Below are positions 26,534-34,859 of a stretch of DNA of 64,000 bases, piece after piece. How positions within the stretch are numbered: position 1 is the first letter of the stretch; each line of letters begins with the position of its first letter. The DNA is from Scatolibacter rhodanostii (lineage in GTDB: Bacteria > Bacillota > Clostridia > Oscillospirales > Acutalibacteraceae): NCBI RefSeq assembly GCF_900197595.1, contig NZ_FZLO01000001.1, forward strand, positions 310,001 through 374,000. Reading direction: 5' to 3'. The notes under the pieces were generated by a model, which worked only from the letters and a program-made list of their open reading frames with translations, had not been told where the DNA came from and searched no databases. The position numbers and the translations under genes were made by a program.

Positions 26534-29161
26534 ATGAGCCACAAATACGTTTACCTTTTTTCTGAAGGAAACAAGGACATGCGTGAGCTTCTCGGCGGTA
26601 AAGGTGCTAACCTTGCTGAAATGACTCTTGCTGGAATGCCTGTTCCTCAGGGATTCACTGTTTCTACGGAAGCTTGCACAAAATATTATGATGACGGTAA
26701 GGTCATCGTCCCTGAGATTGAAAATGAAATCAAAGAATATCTTGCCAAAATGGAAGAAATCTGCGGTAAAAAATTCGGTGATCCGAAAAACCCGCTATTG
26801 GTTTCTGTTCGTTCAGGTTCCAGAGCTTCTATGCCTGGTATGATGGATACAATCCTTAACCTTGGTCTAAATGACGTTGTGGTTGAAGGTCTTGCTGCAT
26901 TCACAGGTAATGCTCGTTTTGCTTATGACTCTTATCGCCGTTTCGTTCAGATGTATTCTGACGTTGTTATGGAAATGTCTAAGAGCGAATTTGAAAAACT
27001 CATCGACGCCATGAAAGAGAAAAAAGGCGTTAAAATGGATACAGAGCTTGACGCTGATGACTTGAAAGAGCTTGTCGGACAGTTCAAAGCTCTCTACAAA
27101 GGAAAAATGGGTTCAGACTTCCCAACAGAGCCATTTGATCAGTTGATGGGCGCTGTTAAAGCTGTTTTCCGTTCTTGGGATAACCCACGTGCAAACGTAT
27201 ATCGCCGCATGAACGACATTCCTTACAGCTGGGGTACCGCTGTTAACGTTCAAGCAATGGTATTCGGTAACTCCGGTGATAACTCTGGTACAGGCGTTGC
27301 CTTTACTCGTGACCCGGCTACCGGCGAAAAGAAACTGTTTGGTGAATATCTGATTAATGCACAGGGTGAAGACGTTGTTGCTGGTATCCGTACACCAAGC
27401 CAAATTTCTCATTTGCATGACCAAATGCCTGCTGTCTACGACGAGTTTGCTGCAATCGCAACAAGACTTGAGAACCACTATAAAGATATGCAAGACATGG
27501 AATTCACCATTGAAAATGGTAAACTTTATATGCTTCAGACCAGAAATGGTAAGAGAACAGCAGCTGCTGCTCTTCAAATTGCTGTTGACCTCGTTGATGA
27601 AGGCATGATTACAGAAGAAGAAGCTGTTCTGCGTGTTGACCCAAAACAGCTTGATGCTCTTTTGCACCCACAGTTTGATGCAAAAGCATTAAAAGCCGCT
27701 AAACCAATCGGTAAAGCTTTGGCTGCTTCTCCTGGTGCTGCTTGCGGTAAAGTTGTCTTTACAGCAGAAGCTGCTAAAGAGTGGCATGACAAGGGCGAAA
27801 AAGTTGTACTTGTTCGTCTTGAGACTTCTCCTGAAGATATCGAAGGTATGGCTGTTGCTCAGGGTATCTTGACAGTTCGTGGCGGTATGACTTCTCACGC
27901 TGCTGTTGTTGCTCGTGGTATGGGTACTTGCTGTGTATCTGGCTGCGGCGAAATTACCATTAACGAAGAAGAGAAACACTTCGAACTCGGCGGACAGAAT
28001 TTCCACGAAGGCGATTATATTTCTCTTGATGGTACAACAGGTGCTATTTATGGCGAAGCTGTTCCTACTGTAGAAGCTGCTATCAGCGGTAACTTTGACC
28101 GCTTTATGGGTTGGGCTGACTCCTATCGTACATTGAAAGTCAGAACCAACGCAGATAACCCTAAAGATGCTGCACAGGCTGTTAAATACGGCGCAGAAGG
28201 CATCGGTCTTTGCCGTACAGAGCATATGTTCTTTGAAGGCGAAAGAATTAAAGCTATCCGTGAAATGATTGTTTCTAAGACAGCAGAAGGCAGAGCTACT
28301 GCTCTTGCTAAGATTCTTCCTTATCAGCAGGGTGACTTTGAAGAAATGTATCGTGTACTCGAAGGCAGACCTATGACCATTCGTTTCCTCGATCCGCCTC
28401 TTCATGAATTTGTTCCTACAAAAGAGGAAGACATCAAAGAATTGGCTGATGAACTGAAAATTACAGTTACAGAGCTGAAAAATGTTATCGCTGGCTTGCA
28501 TGAGTTTAACCCGATGATGGGTCATCGTGGCTGCCGTTTGGCTGTTACCTATCCTGAAATCGCTGCTATGCAGACAACTGCTGTTATCAATGCAGCTCTT
28601 ACAGTGAATAAAGAGCATCCTGAATACAACATTATTCCGGAAATCATGATTCCGCTGGTTGGCGAAATCAAAGAGCTCAAATTTGTTAAAGACATCGTTA
28701 CTTCCACTGCTAACAAGCTAATTGCTGATGCTGGCATTGAAATGGAATACCATGTTGGTACAATGATTGAGATTCCTCGTGCTGCTTTGACAGCTGACGA
28801 AATCGCAACAGAAGCTGACTTCTTCAGCTTTGGTACCAATGACTTGACTCAGATGACATTCGGCTTTAGCCGTGATGACGCAGGTAAATTCTTGGATTCT
28901 TACTATGAAAACAAAATTTACGAGTCCGATCCTTTTGCTAGATTGGATCAGCATGGCGTTGGCAAATTGGTAGAAATGGCTACTAAACTTGGTCGTAGCG
29001 CAAGATCTGACCTGAAGGTTGGTATCTGTGGCGAGCACGGCGGCGACCCAAGCAGCGTTGAGTTCTGCCATAAGATTGGCCTCAACTATGTTTCTTGCTC
29101 ACCGTTCCGTGTACCGATTGCTCGTTTGGCTGCTGCACAAGCTGCCCTTAACAACAAATAA
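26534..29161 (+). CDS. ppdK: Pyruvate, phosphate dikinase
   Basis: PPDK interconverts pyruvate, ATP and Pi with PEP, AMP and PPi; in anaerobes it serves glycolysis or gluconeogenesis. At 875 residues it is full length: N-terminal ATP-grasp domain (LLGGKGANLAEM, SVRSGSRASMPGMMDTILN), central phosphohistidine domain (GGMTSHAAVVARGMG with the catalytic His), and C-terminal PEP-binding barrel (GLCRTEHMFF, SFGTNDLTQMTFGF, GICGEHGGDP). Codon choice looks more regular than in its neighbours, which fits high expression. It is monocistronic, with a GGAGG ribosome binding site and a strong terminator. Confidence 0.98.
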   Translation: MSHKYVYLFSEGNKDMRELLGGKGANLAEMTLAGMPVPQGFTVSTEACTKYYDDGKVIVPEIENEIKEYLAKMEEICGKKFGDPKNPLLVSVRSGSRASMPGMMDTILNLGLNDVVVEGLAAFTGNARFAYDSYRRFVQMYSDVVMEMSKSEFEKLIDAMKEKKGVKMDTELDADDLKELVGQFKALYKGKMGSDFPTEPFDQLMGAVKAVFRSWDNPRANVYRRMNDIPYSWGTAVNVQAMVFGNSGDNSGTGVAFTRDPATGEKKLFGEYLINAQGEDVVAGIRTPSQISHLHDQMPAVYDEFAAIATRLENHYKDMQDMEFTIENGKLYMLQTRNGKRTAAAALQIAVDLVDEGMITEEEAVLRVDPKQLDALLHPQFDAKALKAAKPIGKALAASPGAACGKVVFTAEAAKEWHDKGEKVVLVRLETSPEDIEGMAVAQGILTVRGGMTSHAAVVARGMGTCCVSGCGEITINEEEKHFELGGQNFHEGDYISLDGTTGAIYGEAVPTVEAAISGNFDRFMGWADSYRTLKVRTNADNPKDAAQAVKYGAEGIGLCRTEHMFFEGERIKAIREMIVSKTAEGRATALAKILPYQQGDFEEMYRVLEGRPMTIRFLDPPLHEFVPTKEEDIKELADELKITVTELKNVIAGLHEFNPMMGHRGCRLAVTYPEIAAMQTTAVINAALTVNKEHPEYNIIPEIMIPLVGEIKELKFVKDIVTSTANKLIADAGIEMEYHVGTMIEIPRAALTADEIATEADFFSFGTNDLTQMTFGFSRDDAGKFLDSYYENKIYESDPFARLDQHGVGKLVEMATKLGRSARSDLKVGICGEHGGDPSSVEFCHKIGLNYVSCSPFRVPIARLAAAQAALNNK

Positions 29162-29220
29162 GCTCCTTTGTAAATTGTTGTTAAAATTAATAAGCATTTG
29201 AATTGCGAAATAGATTTTAG

Positions 29221-29258
29221 TAGGTGTGTCATTAGTAATAATGATGCGCCTATTTTTT
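29221..29258 (+). terminator. Terminator of ppdK
   Basis: A 14-bp stem TAGGTGTGTCATTA / TAATGATGCGCCTA, with three G-U pairs and a GTAA loop, followed by six T residues. Confidence 0.9.
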
Positions 29259-29265
29259 ATAAGAT

Positions 29266-29304
29266 AAGCCACACAACCGGTACAACAACTGGATTGTGTG
29301 GCTT
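29266..29304. terminator. Second hairpin between ppdK and the next gene
   Basis: AAGCCACACAA and TTGTGTGGCTT form a perfect 11-bp stem, with no strong T-run on either side. It may be a back-up terminator for either converging gene. Confidence 0.55.
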
Positions 29305-29374
29305 GTTTGATTGTTAGATTAAGAAATAAGTGTAAAGGCTTCTTTTAATTATTGAATGAAAGACTTTTTTACTA

Positions 29375-30391
29375 TTACAGTGACAAAGTTAAACCAAAGG
29401 ATTCATTGTTTTTTACTTCTTCTATATCAATAACATCTGAAATGTCAAGTAGGCCATTTTGCAAATTAAGTGTTTCCATCTGTCTAGCTGCTTTCGCAGC
29501 CATCAAGCCGGTAAATCTACCCTCATCATGTCCCCGAGCATAAAGTATTTTATTGCCTGATTTTACTGCTACCATAAAAATGTCGGTTCCAAATTTAGGA
29601 CTTTTCAGTGCGGATTGCGCCATACGATAAAACGGCTTGTATTTCAGTAGCCCCAATAATTTTAATTTGTTTGCGCCATAAATTAGACCTGTTGCAAATG
29701 GTTGGTCGAAACCCAAATACGTTGTAAAAATTTTGTCTGTATATTTTAGGTTAAGCATGTGTTGATCTACAAAATTGAAGTTGTAAGTTTTTAGATTTTT
29801 TTCGCCAGCTTGCTCGGTATCAATACTGCTTTTTTGTGTGAATGGCCTCACAAGACCCAAAGCCAAATGGCTATAACTTTTTAAGAAATTGTCAAGAGTC
29901 CACTGGATTGCAGCGTCGCCGTGTTTTTCTCCCAAGCCCAAAATGATTTCTATGCTTATCTTTTCTGCTGACGGATACAATTTCACAAATTTTTCAGCCA
30001 AAAGGTTTGTTAGTCCAGGGGCAAGCCCAATCCCTAGTAATATTTTACTTTTTCCACGGAGTTTCAACTGCTGTATTTTTTCAATATACTCAGAATTGGC
30101 AGTGACATCCATATAATCAATATCATGGCTGTCACAAAATTCTACTAATTTAGTATTTTCTTGATCTACGCAGACAATAACCCAACGCACACCATTTAAT
30201 TTTGTAAAGTCAAGGTTATCAATATCCATTATGCAAATTTCAGCTTGGATTTTCTCATTATCCAGGAAATTTTTAATTTTGTCTCTGCTTCGTCCAACTA
30301 AAATTAAATTGTACTGCTTGAGTTCTCTAGTAATGTATTGCCCGACTTTGCCATGTCCTCCTATAATTATGATTTTTCCTGTTGTATTCAT
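29375..30391 (-). CDS. Saccharopine dehydrogenase-like NAD(P)-binding protein
   Basis: The 338-residue protein begins with a Rossmann motif IIIIGGHGKVGQYITREL and the strand order of the saccharopine dehydrogenase NADP-binding domain (VGRSRDKIKNFL, YMDVTANSEYIEKI, LLGIGLAPGLTNLLAEKF). The C-terminal half resembles that family loosely. It is probably an NAD(P)-dependent oxidoreductase of unknown substrate. It follows the methyltransferase-MarR fusion by 90 nt on the same strand, suggesting that the two act on one compound. Confidence 0.78.
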   Translation of the reverse strand: MNTTGKIIIIGGHGKVGQYITRELKQYNLILVGRSRDKIKNFLDNEKIQAEICIMDIDNLDFTKLNGVRWVIVCVDQENTKLVEFCDSHDIDYMDVTANSEYIEKIQQLKLRGKSKILLGIGLAPGLTNLLAEKFVKLYPSAEKISIEIILGLGEKHGDAAIQWTLDNFLKSYSHLALGLVRPFTQKSSIDTEQAGEKNLKTYNFNFVDQHMLNLKYTDKIFTTYLGFDQPFATGLIYGANKLKLLGLLKYKPFYRMAQSALKSPKFGTDIFMVAVKSGNKILYARGHDEGRFTGLMAAKAARQMETLNLQNGLLDISDVIDIEEVKNNESFGLTLSL

Positions 30392-30481
30392 TTTAATTCT
30401 CCATTATTCTAAGATTTATTTTCTTATGATTCTCAATATTCGATGCACAACTGTGTTAGGACTTTAATAAAGGTTTAAAAG

Positions 30482-31918
30482 TTATGAATGGTTTTCAATT
30501 AAACCATTGGCGTAGTCCAAAAAGTCTTTCATAGCGGCCAACTTATCACCAGATGTATCAGCTAGAAAATCAAATAAGGACTTATCATATTGTTCGTGAT
30601 ACTGTTTGTGAGCTTGGTAAGCAACCTTTCCCTTTTCAGTTAAATAGAGCAAGTAGCGTTTTTTATCGTCAGGATCATCTTGCTTAACAATCAAACCGCG
30701 TTCACTCAGTTTCTGTAAGGTTTTATGAACGACAGGTCTGGTGATTCCATATTTTCTAGCCAGTTCAGCACTGTGTATACCGGGGTAATCTCCAATTGTT
30801 TTGATCATATGGATTTCTCCACGGTAAAAAGTCATATCCTCGCTGCCAAAATTCAATACGTTTGTTTTGCTGTTTGCAATTTTTTCTGTGAGCGTGATAA
30901 AAGCGTCTATTACTTCATTGGAAGGTGCTGTACGAGTAGCTGTGTTTTTTTGATATAAGCGCCCGTCAAACAGAGATATTTTGATTTGTTCTGCTATGGT
31001 GAAGCTTGATTTTTGTAGCGCAAACTCTATCTCTTTTTCGTTGGGAGGCAAAGGAATACCGTCCAAACATCCCGATAGCCACCCTAACATATTAGCAGGA
31101 ACATTGTTTTTATCATCTTTAAAGTGACCAATCAGGAGCAAATGGCCTCCTTCTTTTAAAGAATCAGACAATTTTTTGAAGAAGGCGGATAAATCGCCAT
31201 GAACAAAATTCAAGATTCCAGAGGCAATAATAAAATCATAAGGTCCACCCAAAGAGTCAGAATTAAAATCACCTGATACCACGTCAATGTTTTTCTGGAC
31301 TTGATATTGCTGAACGATTTCTTTTGTTACTTCTGCAACAGTAGGCGTTTCTAATATGGTCGCTTTACTGTTTGGGTATTGTTTTACAAATTCTATATCT
31401 AGAATACCAGCTCCTCCGCCTAAATCTAGCATATGGAGAGCGTTGCTGCAATCCGGATATAACAGACTTACTTGCTGCATAAATGCTTGCACGCGTCCTG
31501 CATACATTTCTGGTATTGTTAAGCGAGCTAGTTTTGCAAAATCATAGACCGAATTATTGCTAGCAGGGGGAGTTTGTACCTTTTCTTGCAGATTTGCCAA
31601 AGATGTCATATTTTCACGGAATAAAAGAGTGTCGCCTAAAAAAACATGGCTGTTGCGAGATAAGAAAGAAGTTGATTCAGGCGTATTAAAGTAAAAATCT
31701 CCCTGCTTATGAATTAATCCACAAGAGGTTAACGCTAAAAGCATGAATTCTATTTGTGTTTGGTTGCAATTAGTGGATTCAGCGATTGCGGCTGCTGTTT
31801 GTGGGGTATCAAGAAAAGAAAAGACGTCTAAACGTATGGCTGCAAATAGCAGATGAGCTTCTTGATAGTTGCGAATAATTTGATAGTAACGGCTTGGACT
31901 ATTTTTAATTTCAGACAT
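30482..31918 (-). CDS. SAM-dependent methyltransferase fused to a MarR-type regulator
   Basis: The 478-residue protein has three parts. Residues about 10-75 form a winged-helix dimerisation domain as in plant-type O-methyltransferases. About 155-330 is a class I SAM methyltransferase with LDLGGGAGILDIEF and IIASGILNFVHGDL. About 365-460 is a MarR-type winged helix (GIHSAELARKYGITRPVVHKTL, then the wing DPDDKKRYLLYLTEKG). An enzyme and a DNA-binding domain in one chain suggest a regulator whose activity depends on substrate or SAM. AAGGAGAGG precedes the ATG. Its own promoter overlaps a mirrored repeat shared with the divergent operon, so autoregulation is likely. Confidence 0.85.
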   Translation of the reverse strand: MSEIKNSPSRYYQIIRNYQEAHLLFAAIRLDVFSFLDTPQTAAAIAESTNCNQTQIEFMLLALTSCGLIHKQGDFYFNTPESTSFLSRNSHVFLGDTLLFRENMTSLANLQEKVQTPPASNNSVYDFAKLARLTIPEMYAGRVQAFMQQVSLLYPDCSNALHMLDLGGGAGILDIEFVKQYPNSKATILETPTVAEVTKEIVQQYQVQKNIDVVSGDFNSDSLGGPYDFIIASGILNFVHGDLSAFFKKLSDSLKEGGHLLLIGHFKDDKNNVPANMLGWLSGCLDGIPLPPNEKEIEFALQKSSFTIAEQIKISLFDGRLYQKNTATRTAPSNEVIDAFITLTEKIANSKTNVLNFGSEDMTFYRGEIHMIKTIGDYPGIHSAELARKYGITRPVVHKTLQKLSERGLIVKQDDPDDKKRYLLYLTEKGKVAYQAHKQYHEQYDKSLFDFLADTSGDKLAAMKDFLDYANGLIENHS

Positions 31919-31976
31919 GGGTGAACCTCTCCTTTTATACTAGCAAGTAAATAAGTCATTTATTGTTTATATTGTT

Positions 31977-32005
31977 AGTATAGCATACATGTAATACGTT
32001 TTCAA
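31977..32005 (-). promoter_or_regulatory. Promoter of the methyltransferase-MarR gene
   Basis: TTGAAA (32005-32000), a 17-bp spacer and TATACT (31982-31977) with an upstream TGC on the minus strand. The -10 lies in the left arm of the inverted repeat. Confidence 0.78.
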
Positions 32006-32024
32006 TAGAAACATATTTTATGTG

Positions 32025-32033
32025 TGCTATACT
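32025..32033 (+). promoter_or_regulatory. Extended -10 element facing the trigger-factor-like operon
   Basis: TGCTATACT in the right arm of the repeat, reading rightward. No matching -35 is seen 17 bp upstream, so it would depend on the extended -10 or an activator. Confidence 0.55.
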
Positions 32034-32260
32034 AACGTCTACAGAAAGAAACAATATGAGATTAAGGGAAGCTTAAAAACTAAATTTGTCTTTTCTAAGT
32101 GGTCAGAATTAGGTCAAAATACATCCATACAAAGACAGAATAAACAAACTAGATTGTGCTTTATTAGTTTGATAAGCTATAATAATTTTATTATAAGAGA
32201 GAGTGCAATAAAAAACGAAATGTACAGAAAGCAAAAAATAATAAGAAGAAGGAAAATGAA

Positions 32261-33202
32261 ATGGAGAATTTTAATTCACGATTACTTTCACTATATCCTT
32301 ATGAAAAAGTTGATATTGGAAAATTCCAAAAGGTATTTCAGGTAGATGAAGAGGCAATTCAATATGAAATCAATCGCTTGCTTAATCGATATTTAACATG
32401 GGAAGTCGGAGAAGAAGTACATAGCGGTGACATGGTAGTTTGCAGCTTGATGTCCTCTGTTGACAAATTTCAAAAAGAAAATATAAAAGTGATTGTAGAC
32501 AGTGGTATGTTCCATAAATCGCTAGAGCATGTGCTTATTGGCATGCATAAAAATGAAAAGAAAACGGTTGTATTAGAAGAAGGCGAAGTACAAATTTTGG
32601 TGAAAGAGATTCAAAATCGTGTGGTACCAAACTTAACCAATGAAATGGTGCAGGCCTTAAATCTTGAAACGGTCAGTACAATAGAAGAATATCAATCGTA
32701 TTTAATTTCTGAGCAAAAACAGAAAATGGTAGGAAACGACGCTTATCATGCAATTAAATACATTATGAGCGAGGTAGATTGCAATAGTGATTTGATTTTA
32801 AAACAGGCAGATTGGAAAAAAATGGCCGAATTAGAGCTTGCCAAATACCGTAATCTGTCTAAGCAAATGGATTTGGTGCTAGAACAGATGACAAAAGAGG
32901 ATTTTGATGGTAAAATACCAGTAGCCTCTTACTTTGAGCTAGTAACATTGGTACAGGATAATGCGTGGGACACTTTGATTCATTATTTAATTGGTAAATA
33001 TTATGCGGATCAAGAAGGTTATGTGGTTAGTGAAGCAGAATATGAACAGTTTATCGAAGAATATATCGCAGCTTGGCGGGTTACCGAAGAGCAGGCAAGA
33101 GAAAGCCAATCTTATGAATTATTTGTGGTTACTTCTTACGCTGGCTGTTATTATCAAAAAGTAAAAAAATATGTAGAAGAAAGAATTTATGTGGAGGCTT
33201 AA
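32261..33202 (+). CDS. Trigger-factor-like / FKBP-related chaperone
   Basis: The 313-residue protein resembles the middle and C-terminal parts of trigger factor. Residues about 45-120 recall its FKBP-type domain (VGEEVHSGDMVVCSL, LEHVLIGMHKNEKKTVVL). About 130-313 is a long helical SurA-like region (NLTNEMVQALNLETVSTIEEY). The N-terminal ribosome-binding domain is missing, so it is not the housekeeping trigger factor. It may fold or escort specific substrates. Its stop overlaps the start of a thioredoxin gene, suggesting redox-linked folding. Confidence 0.65.
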   Translation: MENFNSRLLSLYPYEKVDIGKFQKVFQVDEEAIQYEINRLLNRYLTWEVGEEVHSGDMVVCSLMSSVDKFQKENIKVIVDSGMFHKSLEHVLIGMHKNEKKTVVLEEGEVQILVKEIQNRVVPNLTNEMVQALNLETVSTIEEYQSYLISEQKQKMVGNDAYHAIKYIMSEVDCNSDLILKQADWKKMAELELAKYRNLSKQMDLVLEQMTKEDFDGKIPVASYFELVTLVQDNAWDTLIHYLIGKYYADQEGYVVSEAEYEQFIEEYIAAWRVTEEQARESQSYELFVVTSYAGCYYQKVKKYVEERIYVEA

Positions 33203-33522
33203 TGATGGCAATACAATATGCAACAGCAGAAAATTTAGATCAGGTTATTTCAGAAGGATTTGTGATTGTTGATTTCTTCTCGACAACTTGTGGGCCCTGC
33301 AAAATGTTTTCGAGAATTCTTGAGGACATTGAGGCTGAAATTCCTTTTTTAGATATTGTGAAATTGAATACAACAGATTATCCCGAAGTAGGAGAAAAGT
33401 ATGGTGTGCAGGCCGTGCCAACGATTCAGTTCTATAAAGAAGGAGAATTGAAAGAAACCAGAGTTGGCGTGATGACGGCAGCACAGGTTAAAGAAGTGGT
33501 GGCTCAGTATATGTACGCCTAA
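33202..33522 (+). CDS. trxA: Thioredoxin
   Basis: A 106-residue thioredoxin with active site CGPC (Cys30, Cys33) and the cis-proline segment QAVPTIQFYKEGE. The residue before CGPC is Thr instead of the usual Trp, which can alter the redox potential or partner choice. It reduces protein disulfides in the cytoplasm. The start overlaps the preceding chaperone stop (TAATG); a second ATG follows directly. It is followed after 21 nt by a cysteine-desulfidase-like gene. Confidence 0.93.
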   Translation: MMAIQYATAENLDQVISEGFVIVDFFSTTCGPCKMFSRILEDIEAEIPFLDIVKLNTTDYPEVGEKYGVQAVPTIQFYKEGELKETRVGVMTAAQVKEVVAQYMYA

Positions 33523-33543
33523 ATTGATAGGATGTGATTAGGC

Positions 33544-34818
33544 ATGTTAAACGAAAAAGCATATAGGTCATACTGCGATATTTTAAAGCAAGAATTATTA
33601 TTAGCAATGGGTTGTACAGAACCCATTGCTATTGCCTATTCTGCTGCCATTGTAAAAAAAGAGTTAGGTGTGCAGCCCCAAAAGATGAAGGTAAGTTTAA
33701 GCGGTAATATTATTAAAAATGTTAAGAGTGTAGTGGTGCCAGGTACAGGCGGCGCAAAAGGCATTGAGGCTGCCATAGCGGCCGGTGTAATAGCAGGCTG
33801 CCCAGAGAAAAAGCTTGAAGTATTATGCGATTTAGGCGATGATGCTCGGCAAGAAATTGATTTGTTTTTGCAGAAATGCCAAATAGAGATTTGCACGGCA
33901 GAGAATGGACGAATTTTTGATATTCAAGTAGAAGCCTTGGCAGGGGAGAATACGGCTTGTGTAAGGATTGTAGATTTTCATACCAACGTTGTATTATTAG
34001 AAAAAAATAGACAAAAAATAATAGAAAAAGAGCTTCAAGAGATTGGCACAGCATTAGAAGAGGATAAAACTTTTTTAAATGTCAAAGATATTATTGAATT
34101 TGCCAATACTGTGAAACTAGAAGATATCCAAAAGCCAATTGAACAGCAAATTGCTTATAATAGTAGAATTGCAGAAGAAGGACTAAAAAATCCCTACGGT
34201 GCTTGTATAGGGCAAATGCTTTTTAAAGGTAGCGAAAATGATGTTTGCAGGCGAGCAAGAGCCTTTGCAGCTGCGGGTTCAGATGCAAGAATGAATGGCT
34301 GTGAATTACCGGTTTGTATTGTATCAGGAAGTGGGAATCAAGGGATTACAGCGTCTGTGCCGGTGATTGTGTATGCAGAAGAGCTGAAGGTGAGCCACGA
34401 AAAGCTTCTGCGAGCGTTAGTGATTTCTAACCTCGTCACCATTCATCAGAAAACAGGTATCGGCAGACTTTCAGCTTATTGCGGGGTTATTACAGCCGGC
34501 AGCGGGTGTGGCGCAGGCATTGCCTATCTGCATGGAGGTGGCTATGAGGAGATTGCCCATACCATCGTGAATTCTGTGGCGATACTTTCCGGTACCATTT
34601 GCGACGGTGCAAAATCTTCTTGTGCAGCCAAGATTTCTATGGCGGTAGAAGCTGGCATTTTGGGCTTTGAAATGTATCGAAGCGGTCAGCAGTTTTACGA
34701 CGGAGAAGGTATCGTTACAAAGGGTGTAGAGAAAACAATTAAAAATGTTGGGCGTTTAGCTAAGCAAGGAATGAGTGAAACAGATTCTGTTATTATGAAA
34801 ATTATGCTCGGAAAGTAA
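33544..34818 (+). CDS. L-cysteine desulfidase / UPF0597 (YhaM) family protein
   Basis: The 424-residue protein matches the serine-dehydratase-alpha-like UPF0597 family: GCTEPIAIAYSAAIVKKELG at the N-terminus, NIIKNVKSVVVPGTGG, CGVITAGSGCGAGIAYLHGG and GTICDGAKSSCAAKIS. The conserved cysteines can hold a [4Fe-4S] cluster. Members degrade L-cysteine to pyruvate, sulfide and ammonia. The position after thioredoxin suggests thiol metabolism. Activity on serine cannot be excluded. Confidence 0.85.
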   Translation: MLNEKAYRSYCDILKQELLLAMGCTEPIAIAYSAAIVKKELGVQPQKMKVSLSGNIIKNVKSVVVPGTGGAKGIEAAIAAGVIAGCPEKKLEVLCDLGDDARQEIDLFLQKCQIEICTAENGRIFDIQVEALAGENTACVRIVDFHTNVVLLEKNRQKIIEKELQEIGTALEEDKTFLNVKDIIEFANTVKLEDIQKPIEQQIAYNSRIAEEGLKNPYGACIGQMLFKGSENDVCRRARAFAAAGSDARMNGCELPVCIVSGSGNQGITASVPVIVYAEELKVSHEKLLRALVISNLVTIHQKTGIGRLSAYCGVITAGSGCGAGIAYLHGGGYEEIAHTIVNSVAILSGTICDGAKSSCAAKISMAVEAGILGFEMYRSGQQFYDGEGIVTKGVEKTIKNVGRLAKQGMSETDSVIMKIMLGK

Positions 34819-34859
34819 GTTTACTATAAAAAAATAGAAAAGAGGATAATGGATAAAGA

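Larger units (their letters stand above)
31974..32036. repeat. 17-bp inverted repeat forming mirrored extended -10 elements
   Basis: Arms 31974-31990 and 32020-32036 are complementary at 16 of 17 positions, separated by 29 bp. Each arm read outward contains TGCTATACT, an extended -10 box, so the same element can serve as promoter core in both directions and as a two-fold symmetric regulator site. Confidence 0.8.
31919..32260. other. Divergent control region, MT-MarR fusion / trigger-factor-like operon
   Basis: Holds the mirrored 17-bp repeat and two facing promoters listed separately, and an AATAA/TTATT element near 31950-31965 between the minus-strand start site and its gene. The plus-strand part (32040-32260) is an untranslated leader of about 220 nt, A-rich and without recognised structure; an ORF there from 32022 overlaps the real gene and has no ribosome binding site. 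Confidence 0.55.

Noticed and set aside
27113-28618. Long minus-strand ORFs opposite ppdK
   Set aside because: They are shadows of the highly biased ppdK codons; no ribosome binding sites and low-complexity Ser/Cys/Phe-rich translations.
32022-32345. 107-codon plus-strand ORF ahead of the trigger-factor-like gene
   Set aside because: It overlaps the true start in another frame, has no ribosome binding site and a lysine/isoleucine-rich composition typical of AT-rich leader DNA.
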